DNA of 64,000 bases from NCBI RefSeq assembly GCF_017377855.1, contig NZ_JAFREP010000017.1:186001-250000 (forward strand). Reading direction: 5' to 3'. How positions within the stretch are numbered: position 1 is the stretch's first letter; each line of letters opens with the position of its first letter. Under the pieces are notes generated by a model. It worked only from the letters and a program-made list of their open reading frames with translations, was not told where the DNA came from and did not search any database. This DNA is from Acanthopleuribacter pedis. Lineage in GTDB: Bacteria; Acidobacteriota; Holophagae; Acanthopleuribacterales; Acanthopleuribacteraceae. A program made the position numbers and the translations under genes. Below, piece by piece: positions 1-9,465 of this stretch.

Positions 1-2508
1 CAGCATCAGAAGGAGACAGACATAAGGACGCAGGTCCAAATAGCCTTGGCCCAAGGGAACCCCGTCCCAGATGCCGCTGGGGCTTAACCATTCCCGGCCG
101 CCGGCCACGCGGGCCAGATCTTGAAGACCACGAAGCCCCTTGTCGTCATCCGCGGGCGCGAATTCAGGTGAGTAGGGTAAGCGGACCGGGGCCAGTTGGC
201 GACTTTCCCGGCTACCAAAAGCAATCGTCGGTAAAACCGTCTCGGAACCGTTCATCGTCGTCTCCGCGATCAACTCGTGCGGGGTATCCCAATGAAAACG
301 CAAGGTTTCGCTTTTTGGCCGGCCGCCGGGCTCGCCCCGTAACACGACCAAACCGGGTTGCCGGTCGAACGGGTCGCGGGTTCGGTTGGGATCGAGGTGG
401 ATCCGCGCGGAAAACATGCCGTCCTGCCAACGGGTTGTGACCACGCTGTTCCCCGGCAGGCTTTGGCCCGTACCGCCGACCCAGCGGGCCAGCGAGGCAA
501 AAAAGTCACCGTACAGCGGCCAGCGCGCCAAATCACCGGTAAAGGTCCCGGCTGCTTCACCCGTGAATGCCATCACCCGACCATTTCCGGCATACCACCA
601 CGCCAGAAGCGGGGCACGGTTATCATCCTGGCTCATTAAGGCGATTTGTGCTTCGTCACGCACATAGGTCAAGTTGTAACCACCGAGTTGCGGCGCCTCC
701 TGCCAGTCGCGCGTGCTTAAGCTCTGCATCAAGGGCGTAAACTTCGTGGCCGTGGGCTCTTCTACAAAGGATGAACGTGCCACCAGAAAGGTGTCTTGCG
801 CGAAGATCCGCGGGAGCGAACCCGCGTCATGGGTGAAATAAACACGGCCGCCACCCAAGGTCGCGATTTCTTTTAACAAATCCGCATCCGCGTCCTGTTC
901 GGTGCCTAACGCCACCACACTGACCGTGACATTGGCGGCGCGTAATTTGGCCAGCAGGTTCTTTACATCGCCGGGTTGCTCGGCATCGGCAGCATCGGCA
1001 AACAAAATAATGTGGCGAATGTTGCGATCCGCGGAAAGGATCATGCGAGAAGCATTGACCAAAGCCTCGTAAACGTAGATTCCGCCGCCGCCGGATTCTA
1101 CCGACATAATGCGCCGTTTTATTTTGCGCTTATTTTTGACGGCTTGTAGGCTGAGCACCATGTGGGCTTCGCTGTCGACGGCCCAGTGGCCGTACATATC
1201 CACCCCGGAGAGCAGACCGACCACCTCTGCCGAGGCCAGGTTGGCCAGATCCATTTTGGTGCGTCCCCCGCCGACAGTCGCCCCCATGCTGCCGGAACGG
1301 TCCAAGGTAATCACCATCGCCATTTGGTGTTTGCGCTGTTCCTTGCGCAGTTCCATCGAAACCGGGAGCACCGGATCAAGCGGCGAACGGTAATAACCGC
1401 CGACCCCGTAGGCGTTTTTGCCGCCCAGCATCAAAAGCCCGCCGCCCGAGTCGCGTACCCAGGCCGCCAGCAGGGCGGACAGGGGGTCACCTAACTCGTC
1501 GGCGGACACATTTTCTAGAATGACCGCCGCATAGCCGGAGAGACGGGCCAGGGAAGGGTTGAGTCGGGTGGGTGAAAGCGCGTCAAGGGGCAGCCCACTT
1601 TCACGAAGTGATCGCGCGAGGACACCGTCCGGTTCATGGGTGACAAGGAGCAGGGGTTTGGGGGCTTCGACAGCCAGCAAGAAGGTCGCGGTGTTGTTTT
1701 CTGGCCTGGCGTCGGGACCCTCGGGTGTGAGCATCAATTGGTAACGATGATGGCCGTCGTCGGGTGCCAAATCGCGTAGCAACAAGCGATTGGTTCCGCG
1801 AGACAGACCCTGTTCACCGCTTGCGATCACTTGGCCGTCACGGGTAAGGCGGTATCTAACCATCTGGGCTTGCGAGGCTTTTATCCAGGCGTGGATCATG
1901 AAACCCTCGCCGGGACCGAGGCTGTTGGGCGCGTCCAAGCGCTGTATCGCGACCGGATCGTTCTGTTGCAAACCCTGGTGCGCGACATCCACGGCAATGC
2001 CGCGGGCCGCCAGTCGGCGTGCGGCGTTTTCAGGGCTTTTACCGGTCCATAACCCATCAGAAAGGACCAGGACCCGTCCACTGCTGTCTGGGCTGATGAG
2101 GTTGCCGGCAAGGTTAAGCGCCGCGTCGAGGTTGGAACCGTCGCCGCCCAAAACCGTGGTAAAGGCCGGCGTCTGATCCTCGGCAAAACCCTCGGTGAAG
2201 GCTTGTGCATCAAAACCAACCAGGGCCAACTTGGTTCGTTGAGCGGGCCGTTGTTCGTGGATGAGGCGCAGCCATTCGTGTTGTTGTTCGTCGCTGTCGG
2301 GCGGCATTGAAGCACTGCGATCACAAATCACAACGAGCGTACCTTCTTGATTCGGCAAGAGGTAACGGGGATTGGCGAAGACGAGAAGTGTTGCAAAAAC
2401 CGCCGCCGCTCGCAGGCAGAACAGCGCGGTACGGCGTCGGTAGGCCCACCAACACAAAGCAGCCAAGGGAAAAAAGAAAAGCAGCCAGACCGGCTGAACC
2501 AGCATCAT
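1..2508 (-). CDS. Double VWA / glutamine-amidotransferase-like membrane protein (3' end cut by window)
   Basis: The frame is open from an ATG at 2508 to the window edge: 836 codons, with the C-terminus missing. Two hydrophobic helices (about residues 5-22 and 30-47) come first. A VWA fold with MIDAS DRSAS at 63-67 follows. A central region resembles the glutamine-amidotransferase-like family (ILENVSADELG, GGGLLMLGG). A second VWA has MIDAS DRSGS at 403-407. Both metal-site motifs look intact. The start overlaps the stop of the BatA-like gene (ATGA), so the two are probably translationally coupled. Proteins of this build are typical of MoxR/DUF58/VWA clusters in Acidobacteria and Planctomycetes. 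The role is probably envelope-located, and no substrate can be read from the sequence. I translated the minus strand by hand; individual residues between motifs are less certain than the motifs. Confidence 0.85.
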   Translation of the reverse strand, partial: MMLVQPVWLLFFFPLAALCWWAYRRRTALFCLRAAAVFATLLVFANPRYLLPNQEGTLVVICDRSASMPPDSDEQQHEWLRLIHEQRPAQRTKLALVGFDAQAFTEGFAEDQTPAFTTVLGGDGSNLDAALNLAGNLISPDSSGRVLVLSDGLWTGKSPENAARRLAARGIAVDVAHQGLQQNDPVAIQRLDAPNSLGPGEGFMIHAWIKASQAQMVRYRLTRDGQVIASGEQGLSRGTNRLLLRDLAPDDGHHRYQLMLTPEGPDARPENNTATFLLAVEAPKPLLLVTHEPDGVLARSLRESGLPLDALSPTRLNPSLARLSGYAAVILENVSADELGDPLSALLAAWVRDSGGGLLMLGGKNAYGVGGYYRSPLDPVLPVSMELRKEQRKHQMAMVITLDRSGSMGATVGGGRTKMDLANLASAEVVGLLSGVDMYGHWAVDSEAHMVLSLQAVKNKRKIKRRIMSVESGGGGIYVYEALVNASRMILSADRNIRHIILFADAADAEQPGDVKNLLAKLRAANVTVSVVALGTEQDADADLLKEIATLGGGRVYFTHDAGSLPRIFAQDTFLVARSSFVEEPTATKFTPLMQSLSTRDWQEAPQLGGYNLTYVRDEAQIALMSQDDNRAPLLAWWYAGNGRVMAFTGEAAGTFTGDLARWPLYGDFFASLARWVGGTGQSLPGNSVVTTRWQDGMFSARIHLDPNRTRDPFDRQPGLVVLRGEPGGRPKSETLRFHWDTPHELIAETTMNGSETVLPTIAFGSRESRQLAPVRLPYSPEFAPADDDKGLRGLQDLARVAGGREWLSPSGIWDGVPLGQGYLDLRPYVCLLLML

Positions 2509-4271
2509 GCCGCCACCGCCAGAGCACGACGACTGAGGAGTAAGTGACCCAGCATGAGGATCATGGCCGCCGCTAAGAACCAAGGGGTTACGTCGGTTGC
2601 GTGGCGATCCTGGGATGCCGGCGTGGGTGGATCACCCCAGCTACCAGTCTCCGCGCCGCGCAGGTCGGATTCCTCTTGTTGCATCAGGTTTAGGGCGAGG
2701 TCGGTCCGCGTTTCGCTTCCATCTTCCGCGCGGACGATCACTTGGTGAACACCGGGAGTTGTCAAAGGTAACCAAAGCCTGTCCCCGGAAAGGGGAACGA
2801 CCGTGGCGGGGCCCGTTTCTGGGACGAGGGTCACCGCGGATGTACCCGGGGCCGGCCGCCAGCGGACAGGCTGACCGGCCCGGTAGTTGACCGCGTCGGT
2901 ACCCGGTAGCGACGCCACGCAAGCGCGAATGAGGTTGTCAAAAAGGATCGGCCAATTGGGGGACAGGGCCAGGTTGCCGGATCCCGGATCGCACTGGAGG
3001 GTGAAATGCTGTGCTTGCCGACCGGGTTCGTGGGCGAGCAAAGCCACATCACCAACGGTCACAAGCGGGCGGCCGGGAACCGAGCGTGTGCCCGCGGCCC
3101 AAAGCGCGCCACGCAAAACCAAACCCTCGGTTAAGGGGTGACGGCGGTTTAGGATGAACGGACCTTGGTAGACCCGGGTGTGCTTGGGTTGCCGAATCGC
3201 CAAGGTCCACCGGCTCGGATCGGGGGGAAGCTTGACCGGCTGGTCGCTATCGTGAATCAGTAAATGGGGTTGGTCGGCGCTCAAGCGAACCATGCCGGTC
3301 GCGGTCAAGGCCCGTCGAATGGGTTTCTCAAGATCCTCTTGTTTTAAATCCAGGGCGACGCGGATGGTTGGTTTGGGTTGACGCAGCAGGATGACGCGGT
3401 TATCAGCGACCAGGGCGTCGTCGGCGAGCGTCAGGGTCACGCGTGTCGCATTCGGTTGGACCTTTACCCGATGCGCAACAACCTCACCTGGCGCCGCATC
3501 AAAGGAATACTGTTGGGTTCGCCCGTCATCACAGGTCACCACGAAGGGTTGGCTACTTTTTCCTTGCATGACCTCAAATAAGATTTCCGATCCACCGCTT
3601 TCATCGGCGCGCACCGCGTTCACAAAGGCGCGGTTGTCGGCGGGTAACCCGAAGGCCAAACGTTGTACGCCGGGTGGCGGGGCGTCTGTTGCGCCGTGAT
3701 CGGTCACGACCCAAATGTGGGCCTGTTCGCCGCCAATCTGGCGCGCCAGGGATTGTGCTTCCTGGAGGTCCGCGCCGGAAGCCTTGCACGACCATTCAGC
3801 GGCCAGGCGATCAAAGGCATCTGATTGGTCGGGGGACCAAACGCCCAAGTCCAACAAACGCGGGGACGGCCCGGCCGTGACGAAGTAGACATCTCGAAAG
3901 GTCTCCTGTTGGAGCTGTCGGCGCAAACCCGCTAAGGCGCGCGTGCGCACATCGGCGCCGTCGTGAAGGGCCTGCATCGAAAAAGAATCGTCGAGGACTA
4001 CGCCCAACAGGGGCGCGGCTTCACGGGTTAGCCATTGGGGTCGGGCGGCGGCGAGTACCAGCAAAATCAGGATCAGGATCTCCAAGGGAAGCAGCACGTT
4101 GCGGTCGAACTGCTTGGGTTTGGCGCCGGCGCGGGGGACGAGTTCGGCCTGTTGCCACAAAAAAAGATTGGAGACCTGCTGGGATTTCACGCGCCCGACG
4201 AAAAAATAGCAGGCGACCAGCGGGATCAAACCGACCAACGACCCTAAAAACCATGGAAATACAAAACTCAC
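2505..4271 (-). CDS. BatA-like N-terminal membrane protein with VWA-type domain
   Basis: 588 aa from a GTG at 4271. GGAGG lies about 7 nt upstream, whereas the longer frame back to 4616 runs into the DUF58 gene. The N-terminus has the BatA layout: a helix at about 3-25 (FPWFLGSLVGLIPLV), a short basic loop, and a second helix at about 60-77. A VWA-like motif DDSFS follows at 94-98, where the canonical DxSxS starts with D. A C-terminal helix near 563-580 ends in a short basic tail. It lies between the DUF58 gene and the double-VWA gene, overlapping the latter by ATGA. The family is usually called aerotolerance-related (Bat), but the function here is unproven. It is probably an inner-membrane scaffold acted on by the MoxR ATPase of the same operon. 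Confidence 0.82.
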   Translation of the reverse strand: MSFVFPWFLGSLVGLIPLVACYFFVGRVKSQQVSNLFLWQQAELVPRAGAKPKQFDRNVLLPLEILILILLVLAAARPQWLTREAAPLLGVVLDDSFSMQALHDGADVRTRALAGLRRQLQQETFRDVYFVTAGPSPRLLDLGVWSPDQSDAFDRLAAEWSCKASGADLQEAQSLARQIGGEQAHIWVVTDHGATDAPPPGVQRLAFGLPADNRAFVNAVRADESGGSEILFEVMQGKSSQPFVVTCDDGRTQQYSFDAAPGEVVAHRVKVQPNATRVTLTLADDALVADNRVILLRQPKPTIRVALDLKQEDLEKPIRRALTATGMVRLSADQPHLLIHDSDQPVKLPPDPSRWTLAIRQPKHTRVYQGPFILNRRHPLTEGLVLRGALWAAGTRSVPGRPLVTVGDVALLAHEPGRQAQHFTLQCDPGSGNLALSPNWPILFDNLIRACVASLPGTDAVNYRAGQPVRWRPAPGTSAVTLVPETGPATVVPLSGDRLWLPLTTPGVHQVIVRAEDGSETRTDLALNLMQQEESDLRGAETGSWGDPPTPASQDRHATDVTPWFLAAAMILMLGHLLLSRRALAVAA

Positions 4272-4341
4272 GCCATGCCTCCCGAGCGCGCGCGCGGGTC
4301 GGCGGCAAACCCATTCGCGACGGGCCCTTCCCCCGGCCGCC

Positions 4342-5217
4342 TCATGGGGTCTGCACCTGAAGCAGGGAATGAACCATTTCGCGCGGGACCTGCCAGTTTC
4401 CCCACATCTGATCCGCATCCACCGCGACAAACAGAACGCCGAAGCGGTGGGCAAGATCGCGCCATAGATGTTGGTGGCGTTGCAAGGCTTCTTGATAGCG
4501 GGCCACCTGATCCCGGTCCAGGGCGACCTCGTGGGCCAGACCCGTTTCAGCATCGACCAAACGCCATTTGCCGCCGTGATCCGGTACCATATCGCGGTGG
4601 GCCAAAACCTGGACAATCACCGCGGTGACGGCTTCTCTGGCCAGGGTGCGTACAATCGGCGTCGGGTCGCCTTGCCACATTAAGTCTGAAACCAGGAACC
4701 GCAAACCCCCGCGGGCAAAAGCCGGCTGTTGCTGAAACGCCAGGTCCGGGGAGCGGGTGTCGGTGAACCATTCAGCCTGCCAATGGGAAGGAAGCGCGTG
4801 ATGCACCAACCGGGTGAGCCGCGTGCCCGCCAGCCAGGGAGAACAGCGAAAGCCACTGTTTTCGGCGCAACCCGCCAAGAAACTGCAAAACGCCAAGGCG
4901 ACCCGCGCCTTGTCCGTGTCTGCCAAATTCATCGAGGCCGAATTATCAAGCACCACGTCCACGCGTGGGGTGACCTCCTCGTGAAAACGCTTAATAATGA
5001 GCCGATCACTGCGCGCATAGGCCGACCAATCAATACGGCGCAAATCATCTCCTGGCTGATAGTCGCGAAAGTCTTTATATTCTAGGGAACTACCTTGTTT
5101 GTGACCTTGTATGGTACCGGCGCGTCCCCGCACACGTTGTCGCGGTGTTGCGAATGAGAAACCGGCCGATGCCTTGAGTCCGCGGGTGAGCGCTTCCTGC
5201 CAGGAGGTGTGGTGCAT
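4342..5217 (-). CDS. DUF58 domain protein
   Basis: 291 aa. The DUF58 signature is clear: LEYKDFRDYQPGDDLRRIDW in the first third, then a SDRLIIKRF stretch and a VWA-like VVLDNSASM. The length (about 290-300 aa) is normal for the short form of the family. DUF58 proteins are almost always encoded next to MoxR ATPases, as here, and are thought to be MoxR clients or adaptors. The ATG at 5217 sits 3 nt after the permease stop. The gap to the next gene is 70 nt and holds that gene's SD. No membrane helix is evident, so the protein is likely cytoplasmic and docked to the membrane components. Confidence 0.9.
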   Translation of the reverse strand: MHHTSWQEALTRGLKASAGFSFATPRQRVRGRAGTIQGHKQGSSLEYKDFRDYQPGDDLRRIDWSAYARSDRLIIKRFHEEVTPRVDVVLDNSASMNLADTDKARVALAFCSFLAGCAENSGFRCSPWLAGTRLTRLVHHALPSHWQAEWFTDTRSPDLAFQQQPAFARGGLRFLVSDLMWQGDPTPIVRTLAREAVTAVIVQVLAHRDMVPDHGGKWRLVDAETGLAHEVALDRDQVARYQEALQRHQHLWRDLAHRFGVLFVAVDADQMWGNWQVPREMVHSLLQVQTP

Positions 5218-5220
5218 GGT

Positions 5221-6687
5221 CTAACGCCCCCGCCTGGGTGGTGGGAAAGACGCTTTGGCCTGCTCCGGCGGCGGTGCTTTGAATTGCGCTATTGCACGAA
5301 GCACGGCCGGCACCTGAAGCGCCGTCACACCGGCCCCAAGTAGACCCACCACGCCGAGTAAAAGTTCACGATGGCTGCCGCGGCCCAGGGCAAAGGGATT
5401 CAGGACAAAAACGATACTGTGCTCCCACAGTTCTTCGCCGGACAAAAACAAAACACCCAAGGTCCAGGGAATAAACATACCGAAGCCGCAAAGGATTAAC
5501 CCAAGCAGCCAATTCCAATGACGGGAAATGAAACGCGGCCACAAGCGGCGACGCAGGTAAAAGGCACTTAAGCCGTAAAAGACGGTAAACAGGACCAAAC
5601 CCAAGGCAATTTCAAAGAAGCTAGTATCCAGCTTAAAGTTGGTTCGCACCAGAAACGTCGCAAGCGCCCCGGTGACCATGAGGAAGGACCACACCAGTGC
5701 CGGCATCGCCCCGCTGTAAAAAGGAAACAGCAGCATGCGCGGCCACCAAGCGTCGGGAAGGCCGGCCAACATTTGCCGATGGGGTGTTTCCTCCTCACAA
5801 ATCCCCACGGTGAAACCCACCAATCCGATGAAAATCACCAAAAAGACCAAACCCTCCAGGGCGGAGGTGGAGAGCCATACAGCCCCGGCGACCAAGCTGA
5901 GTGCGCTCAGGATGAAGAAATACAGGCGCGGGGCAAAAGCCGGATTGTGGTAGGGGTTTTTGTAGAGACTGGTGGTAAGGAGAAACAAACCGCCGGTAAA
6001 GGCAATGAACACCAACGCGGATAGCCAGAGCCGGTTGCTCAGAGAACGCTCGTAGAAGGAACCCCAGCCGCTTCTCAAGAGATCCTCGGTGACGGCATAG
6101 GTAATGCCGAACATGGCGAAACAGAAAAAAACATAACCGAGGCCCAGCAGGATTTTCATGTAGACGGGGGTGGGTGCCGAACCCACAAAAACCGCGGTTT
6201 GCAGCATAAACACCACCACCACAAACAACACCAGCATGGTCATTAGGATGGTCAGTACATCAATACCGCGCAAAAAGTAGGTGAGTGTCAGAAATGGGGC
6301 GGCCGCGCTAAAAAACAAAAAGGACACCATGGATGCGGCCACCAACTTGCCGGCCACGATGCGTTGCGGGGAAAGCGAAGAAATGAACAGCAATTCCATA
6401 TGCTCGCGTTCCCGTTCCAGCGCGGAGCGAACACCAAAAAAAATGGGTACCAACATCATGCAAACGACCATCAGTATCGAAAACATGATTTCAGCCAGCT
6501 CGGTGCCGGAAATATCATCGCTGGAAAGGACCACGGCCGAGGTAAGCAACATCAGCAGGAGGAACAAGAACAGGGCGATCATGGTGAAGCGCCCCCGCAC
6601 CGATTGCCGTAATTCGCGCACGACAATGGGGTTCAGGTTGTCGTCAAAACGCCGCCATCCATCTTGAAGCTGCTTTATGCCAATCAT
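5221..6687 (-). CDS. ABC-2 type transporter permease
   Basis: 488 aa with about twelve hydrophobic segments. The N-terminal region (NPIVVRELRQSVRGRF) resembles the cytoplasmic elbow common at the start of ABC-2 permeases. A conserved ERERE-HMELL stretch follows the second helix, as in ABC-2 exporters where this loop contacts the ATPase (SSLSPQRIVAGK). The C-terminal tail is Pro/Arg-rich and cytoplasmic. The gene follows the ATPase gene by 19 nt, and GGAGG stands upstream of the ATG. Together they should form one exporter. The substrate is unknown. Its position inside a MoxR/DUF58/VWA operon suggests an envelope function rather than drug efflux. Confidence 0.85.
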   Translation of the reverse strand: MIGIKQLQDGWRRFDDNLNPIVVRELRQSVRGRFTMIALFLFLLLMLLTSAVVLSSDDISGTELAEIMFSILMVVCMMLVPIFFGVRSALEREREHMELLFISSLSPQRIVAGKLVAASMVSFLFFSAAAPFLTLTYFLRGIDVLTILMTMLVLFVVVVFMLQTAVFVGSAPTPVYMKILLGLGYVFFCFAMFGITYAVTEDLLRSGWGSFYERSLSNRLWLSALVFIAFTGGLFLLTTSLYKNPYHNPAFAPRLYFFILSALSLVAGAVWLSTSALEGLVFLVIFIGLVGFTVGICEEETPHRQMLAGLPDAWWPRMLLFPFYSGAMPALVWSFLMVTGALATFLVRTNFKLDTSFFEIALGLVLFTVFYGLSAFYLRRRLWPRFISRHWNWLLGLILCGFGMFIPWTLGVLFLSGEELWEHSIVFVLNPFALGRGSHRELLLGVVGLLGAGVTALQVPAVLRAIAQFKAPPPEQAKASFPPPRRGR

Positions 6688-6706
6688 GACTGCATCCTCC
6701 CCATTC

Positions 6707-7636
6707 CTACTGAAGCTGCCCGCGGGTCATCTCTAAAAACATATCTTCCAGCCCGGCCCGCCGGCGTCGGCACTCGTTGACCACCACACCTTGCGCCAGC
6801 AGGTGCTGGAGCAATGCGGCCGCGGCACCGGCTTCTTTGTGCAGGTGGACTTCCACTTCATCCTTGACCACCTGGGAAAAAGTCACCCCGGGAAAACCCA
6901 TACAGTGTTCGTAAAGAACGGCGGTATCGCCCTCGTTTCCAAGCCAATAACGAACCTCATCGTGGTGTTTCGCCAGCAAATGATCCATGGTACCAGCTTG
7001 CAACAACCGACCCTGCTCGATCATGACCGTGCCGTCGCAGATTTCGGTCAACTCACCCAAAATATGGGAGCTGATAAACAGCGTTTTGCCCTGCGCTGCA
7101 AGGGCTAAGATCAGTTCACGCAATTCAATGCGCGCTTTGGGGTCCAGACCCGCCGCGGGTTCGTCAAGGATCAAAAATTGGGGATCCTGAACCAAAGCGC
7201 GGGCCAAACTGACGCGCTGTTTCATGCCTTTGGACAGGTTGGCGGGTAACTTATGGCGAATCGGTCCGACGCCGGTAAAAGCCTCAACCGCCTTCAGCGT
7301 TTGGGCGCGCTCCGGCTGACGTAAACCGTGAAGCCGCGCAAAGAAGTCGAGGTACTCGGCCACGGTGATGTCGCGGTGGGCGGGCAAGGAATCGGGCATA
7401 AAACCGATCAAGGGACGAACTTTTTCCGGTTCGCGAACCACCGAATAACCGTCGATAAAAATATCCCCCGAATTGGGTAGATCCAGGGTGGCCATGATGC
7501 GCATGGTGGTGGTTTTGCCGGCGCCGTTGGGGCCGACGAAGCCGTAAATCTTTCCCGATTCAATGGTAAAGGTAAGGTCGTCGACGGCGCGCGTGGCCCC
7601 GAAGGCGCGGACCAGATGGTGAACTTCAACCCTCAT
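6707..7636 (-). CDS. ABC transporter ATP-binding protein
   Basis: 309 aa from the ATG at 7636, which overlaps the upstream stop (ATGA); a longer open frame to 7813 lies inside the neighbour. Walker A is GPNGAGKTT, the signature is LSKGMKQR (a common variant of LSGGQ), Walker B is FLILDEPAAGLDP, and the H-loop is SSHIL. The C-terminal roughly 80 residues form the accessory region seen in ABC-2 exporter ATPases of the CcmA/GldA type. It pairs with the permease encoded 19 nt downstream. All nucleotide-binding motifs are intact, so it should be an active ATPase. Confidence 0.92.
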   Translation of the reverse strand: MRVEVHHLVRAFGATRAVDDLTFTIESGKIYGFVGPNGAGKTTTMRIMATLDLPNSGDIFIDGYSVVREPEKVRPLIGFMPDSLPAHRDITVAEYLDFFARLHGLRQPERAQTLKAVEAFTGVGPIRHKLPANLSKGMKQRVSLARALVQDPQFLILDEPAAGLDPKARIELRELILALAAQGKTLFISSHILGELTEICDGTVMIEQGRLLQAGTMDHLLAKHHDEVRYWLGNEGDTAVLYEHCMGFPGVTFSQVVKDEVEVHLHKEAGAAAALLQHLLAQGVVVNECRRRRAGLEDMFLEMTRGQLQ

Positions 7637-9465
7637 GGTGCCTCCAAGCGGCCGAAAAGCACGGTGCGTTCGTCGCGTTTTAGATTGCCCTCCAGGGGTT
7701 CTTCTTGATACGCGGCCCCTTCTAATACGGCAAGGTATTGGCGGCTGCCCAGTTGAATTTGGCGGTGTTCGTCCTGAAATAAACCGAGCATGTGGGTTTC
7801 GGTGAGTTTCCACTCAAAGCTTTCGGCGGCGGCAAGAGGTTGGCGTTGGGGTGGTGTCGCGGGTGCCTCGCGGCTCAGGCTGAGGGTTTGGGTTTCGCCC
7901 GCGGCAATGCGATCAATCCTGTAAAGGGCGCCGGCCGTGTTGGTTACATGGACGGGTGCCACATCCGCCGCGAAACCGTTGGTGACGGTGGGCACGCCTG
8001 CTGCGTCGAATTGGACGGCGAGGCGTTCGCGCAAGGGATAACGACCACGCTCCTGATAATGGAATGGGATCCGGGTGCGCAGGAACCCGTGCTGGAGCCA
8101 CAAACCATTGGCGAGATTAATGCCTTTGTTGATGAACCAGTCGTCGTTGGGGAAATAGATTTCATTCCGTCCTGAGAAAAATAAACCGTTGCGGTTCGCA
8201 ATCGGCAGGTAAACCGCGCCGGTCGCCCAGGTTGCCGCTTGTTGCCGTTCGTGGTCGATGGCAACCAGTGCCCGGCCGCGTTTACCGGGGGTAATGCCTT
8301 CCGAGGCAAAAGCGGCGACGACCAAAACCAAGGTGGCGCAAAGGGAGAGGAGGGGGACGGTGGCGTACAACCAAACACGACGATCATGGCGCATGACGAA
8401 CCAAAAATTCAGCGGTCCCATACAAATCACAAACAAAAGGAGCAAACCGATAAAAGCACGACGGGGAATGTCCAGTTCTCCAATGACGGGAAAATGTTCG
8501 TTGCGTTTGAAGGGTTCGAACTGGGCGCAACGCCAGAAGGCGGCCCGGTTAACCGCGAAACGGATGATGGGTTGCCAGGTAGAGCGTGCCTCGGGGATTT
8601 GATGGAAACCTGCCGGTACCGCCGCGGCCAGTCCGAAATCGTGGTGGCCTCGGTGGATTTCGTCGGGCGCCTCGTCTAGCGCGGTGGGAAAATCCGCCGG
8701 CCAGGATGTGGTCGCCTGTTCCTGTAGCACGATCAAAATGCCCCCCACCCGCATGTAATGGTCGAGGGCGCGTTTTTGTCCCGGGCCCAGCTGTTGCCAT
8801 TGAGCAACGGTAAGCAGCACCATGTCCCAGGCCGTATAATCCAACCAGGACTCACTGAACAAGCTCGCATCTAGGGTTGCCCGGTGCAGGTAGGTCGTTT
8901 CTTTGGTGTAACCGATGAGGTTTTGAAGCTCTTCGCCGATTTGCTCCCAGGAGCCGAGTTGTTGGACGGTTTCATCGAGGAGTGATTCGGCTGACGGGTC
9001 CTTTGTTGTTAAGGTGAGCACCGAGATCCATTGGGGCAGGTAACTCTCCCTCCTGCTGAAACTGCGGGACTTGGAGATGCTGATGGATTCGTCGCGCAGT
9101 TCGCCATTAACGAGGAAACGCACCTGATGCGGCATTTCGAGCCAAGCCGGTAAGCGGTGTTTCAGTTTTCGTGATTCGCGGGGGGCGAGGACTAAATCAT
9201 GGCGTGCCAGCAACGGGCTGTCCCGCCAATGATCGGCGTAACCACCCATGTACAAGACGGTTAGCCGGATTTCCTGATTGGTTTCATTTTGGAGATGGAC
9301 CGCCACGGGATGGTAGCCGTGGGGGCTTTCGGCATCTTCAGGAAAGTCGAGGGAGACGGAGACGTCCTCGAGATAGGTGAATTTAGACGCGGCCTGCAAC
9401 CCGGCCAAGGAGATGAGAAACGCTGATACCGCGATGAGGCCTTTCTTGAAAACGCGTTCCATCAT
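7633..9465 (-). CDS. Secreted/membrane protein with two central TM helices, unknown family
   Basis: 610 aa. A signal peptide (KKGLIAVSAFLISLAGLQA) is followed by a long predicted periplasmic region with beta-rich character. Two adjacent helices lie past mid-protein (RAFIGLLLLFVICMGPLNFW and VWLYATVPLLSLCATLVLVV), and a second extracytoplasmic domain follows. This layout recurs in proteins encoded beside ABC-2 exporters in Acidobacteria and Planctomycetes, but I do not recognise a named family. It overlaps moxR upstream (ATGA) and the ABC ATPase downstream (ATGA). It is probably the periplasmic sensing or coupling subunit of the operon's machine; that is inference from position only. Confidence 0.8.
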   Translation of the reverse strand: MMERVFKKGLIAVSAFLISLAGLQAASKFTYLEDVSVSLDFPEDAESPHGYHPVAVHLQNETNQEIRLTVLYMGGYADHWRDSPLLARHDLVLAPRESRKLKHRLPAWLEMPHQVRFLVNGELRDESISISKSRSFSRRESYLPQWISVLTLTTKDPSAESLLDETVQQLGSWEQIGEELQNLIGYTKETTYLHRATLDASLFSESWLDYTAWDMVLLTVAQWQQLGPGQKRALDHYMRVGGILIVLQEQATTSWPADFPTALDEAPDEIHRGHHDFGLAAAVPAGFHQIPEARSTWQPIIRFAVNRAAFWRCAQFEPFKRNEHFPVIGELDIPRRAFIGLLLLFVICMGPLNFWFVMRHDRRVWLYATVPLLSLCATLVLVVAAFASEGITPGKRGRALVAIDHERQQAATWATGAVYLPIANRNGLFFSGRNEIYFPNDDWFINKGINLANGLWLQHGFLRTRIPFHYQERGRYPLRERLAVQFDAAGVPTVTNGFAADVAPVHVTNTAGALYRIDRIAAGETQTLSLSREAPATPPQRQPLAAAESFEWKLTETHMLGLFQDEHRQIQLGSRQYLAVLEGAAYQEEPLEGNLKRDERTVLFGRLEAP